This document shows, in pieces, positions 57,957 to 64,000 of a stretch of DNA of 64,000 nt (the stretch's first letter is position 1; every line of letters begins with the position of its first letter). The DNA comes from Pomacea canaliculata (Eukaryota > Mollusca > Gastropoda > Architaenioglossa > Ampullariidae), in NCBI RefSeq assembly GCF_003073045.1, contig NC_037602.1, positions 2,232,001 through 2,296,000 on the forward strand. The letters are read 5' to 3'. Under the pieces are notes generated by a model. That model saw only the letters and a list, made by a program, of their open reading frames with translations. It was not told where the DNA came from and ran no database searches. The position numbers and the translations under genes are program-made.

Positions 57957-60900
57957 CTAAATATTATGAACGCTAGACATTAACCTAAAGATAAAGGCAT
58001 TAGAAAACCATGGCATATTTTGCTCACTAGTGACAACACGCACTGGACTTCGAAAGGGGTTGATTGTGATGGGTGATATTCCTGCTTTTCCAAGACTTTC
58101 AACACAAGTACTTGCCAGGAAGCAGCAGAACTCACTCTGGTCTGTAAAGTAAGCAATTACATCCTCACTCTGAAAAAGGAAAAAAAAAAAAAAAAGTAAA
58201 CTACGAATTAGCAGAGGGAGAAAAAAAAAAAAAACTAAAAAAAAAAGAGCCAATACTCTAAAAGAACAGTAGTGTACTAACGCTTAAATCTTTTGTAGTG
58301 TAGGTATTTACAAAATTTAATATGCTACCATGCTAAAAGCAAGGCATATTGATGTAACAAGGTAAATACTGTCTACGAACTATGCAATTGTAATATTTTG
58401 CAATTTTTTATAAAGGCCTATTTTTCTATTTTACTATAAAAGAAGACAAGAACTAGCTTCCTTCTCCATTTACAGAGGCAGGCAAAGTTTTCTTTTTTGC
58501 AGGCTGGTCTCAAATTCTACGCTATGCGGCGGTCCCGTAGAAAATGAAAAAAACCATAAATTAAATTAAATTGCATGACTACAGAACCCAGTGATAGTGG
58601 AATGGACAACAAATGAGTAAATAATGGTGTTCACTTGCTGAATTTATTGTGTAAAGTGAAGCTGTTTGAATTTGTTCACAATAAAACCACTCTTTCCTTT
58701 GAAAGCAACTGCCCCAGATGCTTAGGATGCCATGAGACATGTCTGTTGTGTTATTTGCTATCTTTGTACTTTGTGAAAAAATGTTATGGACTGCAATTTT
58801 CTAAAGCTGTTGTCCTAGATAAATTAAACTTCAGCCAAATTAACCTAGGCTGCATAAAAATATGTAAAACGAGTGCATTTCATATTTTGTATTTCCCCAC
58901 CCCTGATTTACGGGAACGAGAAAAACCTTAAAAATAATCATCAAAACCAGAATTTTGCTACTTACCAAGAGCTTAGTAACAGTTTCTGCCCAAGTGGTGT
59001 AGGCAGGCAGACCTGCATTGAATGCTGAAACAGTTCAGAAAAGACAGTCTTAGACAAAAGAAAAAGATAAGTCCCTGATTTTTAGGTCAGGATACTATTC
59101 AAAATGTGAACTTTTTCATGTACTTTGGAAGAATTTAAGGTCTAGATGTATAGAGTGATAAAATAAAGTTTTTTCCATAGTGTTAATAATGAAAATATTG
59201 ACCTTAGGGTAAATAACAGAAGAAGAAATGGTGGTTGTGTTCAAAATTTTGAAACACCAGAAAGTACACCTTATTATACATTTTACAAAATCCTCAGGTG
59301 TATTAATATAAATTTTGTTTTCTACACACTGATTTCGCTCTCCAAACCAGGTACTGAAAATTGTCTGCATTTTGTTTATGCTAAGCTTATGTGTACCACT
59401 GTCTCTGGCATTCTCTCCCTTACATAACAATATGAATTAAAGGGCAATGGCATACTCTTAGATGCTGTTCAGTTACACCACACCCCCATCCCCTGGGTCA
59501 TCCACAGGACATTCTCCTTACATGGATGTTTGTGATAAAAAAATTTTAAACTTGTATCTCATACTTTTCTAAAATCTTGAAGTGACGAAAACATCAACTG
59601 GCAAAAAACAAAGTCTTTTAAGCAGCCCTGAAACTAATACTTTTGTCATGTTTTCAGCTACAACAGAGTATAGGGAATGCACTAAAATGAAAAAGAGGAT
59701 AAGTGGAAAGTGGCAATAAATAAATACTTACCAACAGCAAAATGAGGTTTTAAATCAGAGCTTTCATGATAGAGCTGATGACGAATAGATATGCAGAGGT
59801 TTTCTTTCTCCCAAACATCATCCAACAATGGGCTGCTATTCTTGCCATATAACACAAGCATCAGCCTGAGATTAGGAAGCAGACGTGCACATTCCTGTAA
59901 AACAAATACTTCTCTAGCCATAAGAGCTCTTAATATCAACATTCACTTAGCCAAAATTGCTTTTCTGAGCTTGTAAATTTTACTTCTCAAATAGTATTGA
60001 TCTAGTTAATTTTAACATTCTCAATACTGTCTATAGAAATGTCAAACTTAACACAAAAACCAACTTACCAAAAAGATTTCTTTTAATTCTGCTTCTTTCT
60101 CGACACCCAGTATGTGGATTCTAACTTCTCCACCATCAATAATTTGCGAAAAAAGATCCGAGGCTGCAAAATAAGCCTAGAATTAATAATCAAAAGCTAT
60201 TCTTCATCAATAAAACACAAAATGCTAATTTACAAGAATTTTTCCTCGATTTCTTATTGTAGTAAGATTTCATGAAAATGCATATAAGCAAAGCAGTGAA
60301 ACATAAAATTTAACATAATTCCTAGCTGTGTGTTGTTAAGTGGATGATGGTAATTTGATATTGAAATTTCTCAGAATCAATGACTGCAAACATTAGATTA
60401 TACTTTAACTACACTTTGACTTCCTTCAGGAAGATTACAAAAGAAAAAAGTTAAATGCTAAACATTTCTCATATGTTGTATCTTTATACACAACACCTTG
60501 AATGATTTTTGTGTGCTCATATCTTAGTCCAAGCTATGGGTATTCTAAGTTCTGAAATGATGGAGAATCCATTTATAAAAGAAAGTTTCTGCAATAAGTA
60601 ACAAGAGCCATAAAGTGTAATCGTTTAAAAAAGGATCATACCATCAGCTCTCAAACAGGATGTCAGAATATAGTATAGAGTCAAGGGATACGTCAAGACT
60701 ATTGCCACAGGAGACTCGAGGGGCAGACATCTGAAGGAGTAGTACTCTTTCCAGCTTGACAGTGGGGAAAGTGGTGATGTTGGGGGTTTACTGAGAATAT
60801 CCCTTTCAACTGGAAGGACCCACAAGTCATCAGCTGCAAAGTGCAATTATCTCTAAAGCACAAATCATCAAGATTTTGGAATAAACAAACTAGCATGTAA

Positions 60901-63900
60901 AGATTTACAAAATACTTAATATCCTATGAGTGACATTTAATAGACCTTAAACTGATATCACTAATCATATTTTACTGTTTCAACAGTTTATAACAGTGAT
61001 CTTTTCCATCCAGCTCTTTGCATTGGTAGGTCTCAGTAAGAACAACAGACTAAAACTGCTTCAGTTTTAACTACTGACAAATATGTACTAAGCATGCACT
61101 GAATAATTGATAAATACCCTCAATGATGTATTTGCAGCTCAACATTCAATCTACTCCACATGATATTTTTAGGGCTGTATTGATTATTGTAAAACATACA
61201 AACCATGCCGAAAACAGTGAAGAGAGAAGTATCATGTTGCATGTGTACCTAATAAAAATCTTTCCTTGGAGAAATTCGCAACAGACCATTTAATCTGACT
61301 AAAATGAAGATTTCATTTGTAACTTCTTGTCAAAATTACACATCGGCTCTCTCTGAATTAGATCCGTCATCAAAAGAAACAAGTTTTGCTACATGCAAGT
61401 TACTTAGATGAACATTTGTCTGGCTCCAGATCCTACAAGTTGCCTGAGTGAAGCTCTCATGTTGTCTTTTTCAACAATTTGTTTCTGTGCTGATTATTAC
61501 TTGCTCAAAAGGAAAAGTTACTGGTTGCAAAAAGTGAAATTCATACACTAGAGGGTTATGACCAGGGGAAAAGCAGGACATAAACGGTTGCAAGAAGGCT
61601 TCATGTTACACAACCAATGTGATCCTATCTTAAAAACACATCTCTTAAAATCCGCATAAGCTGAAACAAAACTAAGCTGTTATCTAAAGGTAAAATTAGG
61701 TCAAGTGGAATTTAATATAACACAGTTACCTTTTCTATTTTAATGACTAAAACATGGCCATTTAGTTGATATATTGTCAAAAATAATGAAATGTGTACCA
61801 CTTTTTAAGTTTAAAAAAAAAAATACATACCATTTTCAAATCGCTTGCCAGTCTTTAAAACCTGGCATTCTTTACGCCACAACCCTTGTCCACAGACTCC
61901 GTAACCTTTGAGAAACCTGGCAACCTTTTTCTCATGAAAGTCTCTTTTTGTTGTGACTGCAAAAAGTTCCATTTTATGTAGCATGACACTTTGTGGTTTT
62001 AGGTTTCAGACTATTTAAAAATATATCTATAAGTTGTATCAGATACCTAGCTGACTCAGCAATTAGCGAGTTATCAAATACTACTGACAAGGGATATAAG
62101 GTATCACCATGATTTTTATGCTTTGTATCAAGATGATGCAAATACAGTGGAACCTCGGTTAGCGAACGCCTCGGATAGCGAATTTTTCGGTTAACGAACA
62201 AAAATTTCGCTAAAAATTTGTCTCGGATAGCGAACAAAATTTCGGATAACGAACAAAAATTTCGTTAAAAATTTGTCTCTGATAGCGAACAAAATTTCGG
62301 ATAACGAACAGCCACGTGAACCACACGTGACCGACCAGCATGTCATCATTCACGCTCGAGACACAGTTACGATCAGTCGTTCCTTACCTGTGCGCATCCT
62401 TCTTATTTAGTGATTGTTGTGCTTTATTTTAATAAGATAATCCTCAATCATGGCTCCAAAAAAGATTAAGAGCAATTAATAGTAGTGAGGTAATGACAAG
62501 GACGTGGCCAACAAATGAATTGAAAAAGGAATGATTTCAAAGTATGAAGGTGGCATGCGTCTGTCGGATATGTGATGTCGTCTTACCGAAGAGTTTTACA
62601 AAAAATGCAGAAGAAGCAGACACTGGACAAGTTTTTTTCTTCAACCTCAAAGCTACAGAAAAGGAAGTCTCCCCGATTTTATAATGTCACGTGTGCTCAT
62701 GGAGAGGGGATTCAAAGCAGTAATTCCACCCCTTCCTCCCCACACCTGTTTCCAACCACGCCGTCTAAACGGCAAGTTTTCTGATGTTTAAATGCTTTCG
62801 TTAATGTTTTTATGTTTATTTAACTCCATTTATATTGCATTATAACTTTCTCATTACAAATACCTATATAGCCTGTAACTTTCAAATATTAGCGAGTCAA
62901 CAGGGCTGGGAACCAATTAAATCTATTTCCTTTATTTCTTATGGAAAAAATTGTTTCGGATAACGAACATTTCGGTTAACGAACAGCTTTCCAGAACGGA
63001 TTAAGTTCGTTAACCGAGGTTCCACTGTATAAATTTACATTCTGATACAAAGATTATTTTTAAAAGCAGAAGACCATGTGTAACTGAAGGCATGTTTGGA
63101 AACAAAAGCCCTTTATGCCATAAATAACACAACTGAATTATTCTTTTGTACAAAGACTTGGTGCAACTCGCTTTGCTCACCACAATCTTGAATAATTTAA
63201 ACAATGCATGTCGTGCATAAATTTTACATAAACCTTGCAACTGTATAAATACATACAGCACGTGTGTACATTACACAAACCTTTAGAAAAGCTGAAGGGA
63301 AAATCACAAAGTGCCATCTCTTTCGCCATGATGGCCTTCATCACAGAACATGTGCATCTGTGGCTCTGTCCAGGTGTGAAAAAACCCTGGTCCAAGTCTG
63401 CTTGTTTGCATGTCTCACTGCAGTAAACTATTGCTTTGCATCCGTCACTGTCAAAGATCATATTTAAACAGGTGTTTAACTACAAAGACAAAATAAAATG
63501 GAACTGAAATGAAACAAAAAAAAAAATCTATTACAAGCTAAGAAGTAGACAGTTACACTTACAAGGCAAGAAACGTTCGTTTAAAAACAGCATAATCAAG
63601 CATCACAAGCGAAAACTGGGTATTTTTTAACTATAAACTTCATATAAAATGGATTTTGCAAGGAGTGATTAAGTCAAAGACAATGTTTATTTTAGTTTGA
63701 CATTAGTGTGGCTGTGTACGACTTAGCGGCTCTCAGTTCATGTATGATGTTAGTCTGAAGATGGCCAAAAACTTGGAAGAAATAATTATAATAAGTTTAA
63801 GGTAATATAACATGTAAAGATAAGAATATTAACCGCTTGGTATCTTGACTGCAGACGTACAACTACATGACTAGCGCAGGAACGACAACGGCCTTAATGT

Positions 63901-64000
63901 AAAGTGTAATTATACAACTCACCAAGTGGTAAAAAACTTCTCTTCTCCCCTTTTATAACATACTGCGCACTGTCGCTTCCATGCATGTTCTTTAGCGTAG
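57957..64000 (-). CDS. ZMYND15: ZMYND15-like MYND zinc-finger protein (5' partial)
   Basis: Minus-strand exons: 64000-63923 (runs off the window), 63447-63281, 61956-61831, 60833-60642, 60163-60069, 59894-59732, 59024-58966, 58169-57957 (TAG). Every junction is GT-AG and in phase, with no frameshift. The MYND finger is split by the first intron: CAVCYKRGEEKFFTT, then DGCKAIVYCSETCKQADL. Next come FLKGYGVCGQGLWRKEC, SWKEYYSFRCLPLESPVAI, VLTYPLTLYYILTSCLRAD, VRIHILGVEKEAELKEIF, ARLLPNLRLMLVLYGK, FNAGLPAYTTWAETV, YFTDQSEFCCFLA, and INPFRSPVRV with FSNAFIFRL at the end. This order is that of vertebrate ZMYND15, in mouse a testis-specific, histone-deacetylase-dependent transcriptional repressor needed for late sperm development. 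The related MSS51 is the alternative, but the C-terminal match favours ZMYND15. The role in this animal is inferred. Confidence 0.9.
62145..63027 (+). mobile_element. Tigger/pogo-type element, internally deleted
   Basis: Ends CAGTGGAACCTCGGTTAGCG and, inverted, CAGTGGAACCTCGGTTAACG. TA stands on both sides, as in the Tc1/mariner-pogo superfamily. The left end holds three or so extra copies of the TTTCGGATAACGAACA word. Inside are remnants of the transposase N-terminus (MAPKKIKS, then GMRLSD-like GGMRLSD) and a C-terminal TLDKFFSSTSKLQKRKSP. It lies in a ZMYND15-like intron. Confidence 0.88.

Overview
The window is AT-rich animal nuclear DNA: split genes with GT-AG introns, mucin-like linkers, and many decayed transposons. 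Families such as arthropod-type chitin deacetylases with a mollusc-like array, P/THAP, ISL2EU-like, Tigger, mariner, Gypsy and tRNA-SINE suggest a lophotrochozoan, most likely a gastropod mollusc. That assignment is inference; nothing here names the species.

Region 1 (1-35.5 kb, all + strand) is a tandem array of secreted chitin-deacetylase-like (CDA, NodB fold) genes. Gene 1 (5' end outside the window, to 4784) and gene 2 (19057-26954) code for two CDA domains joined by a Thr/Ala-rich linker. Domain 1 keeps the metal and catalytic motifs. Domain 2 has lost the DD pair and both metal-binding histidines but keeps the fold motifs, so it looks like a fused pseudoenzyme. Gene 3 (32357-35187) has one active-type domain and stops where the other two genes splice into the linker. 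Genes 1 and 2 sit in a segmental duplication of about 9 kb with an offset of about 21.2 kb, which also duplicated a TATA promoter plus a noncoding exon (7558 and 29582). The second promoter probably serves gene 3. The first has no intact gene directly behind it. All three genes carry 1-bp indels, several of them in homopolymer runs, so assembly error and real decay must be told apart.

Region 2 (35.5-56.7 kb) is a transposon graveyard: a DDE_4 transposase relic, a solo LTR with a 5-bp target duplication, a THAP/P-element transposase with a 642-bp internal tandem duplication, a Gypsy element with integrase-like sequence upstream of RT (itself hit by another LTR and by a SINE with a 12-bp target duplication), a DUF4806 gene relic, and a decayed ISL2EU-like element of about 4.9 kb with two convergent genes (SWIM-YqaJ nuclease and THAP-DDE_4 transposase). 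Inside that element lie a LINE fragment and a hAT MITE with a perfect 8-bp target duplication. A second LTR of the solo-LTR family lies at 55158-55949. The two LTRs share palindromes whose arms covary.

Region 3 (57.9-64 kb, minus strand) holds the last eight exons of a ZMYND15-like gene (MYND zinc finger plus C-terminal domain), in frame throughout, with a deleted Tigger/pogo element in one intron. It is the best-preserved gene in the window and runs off the right edge.
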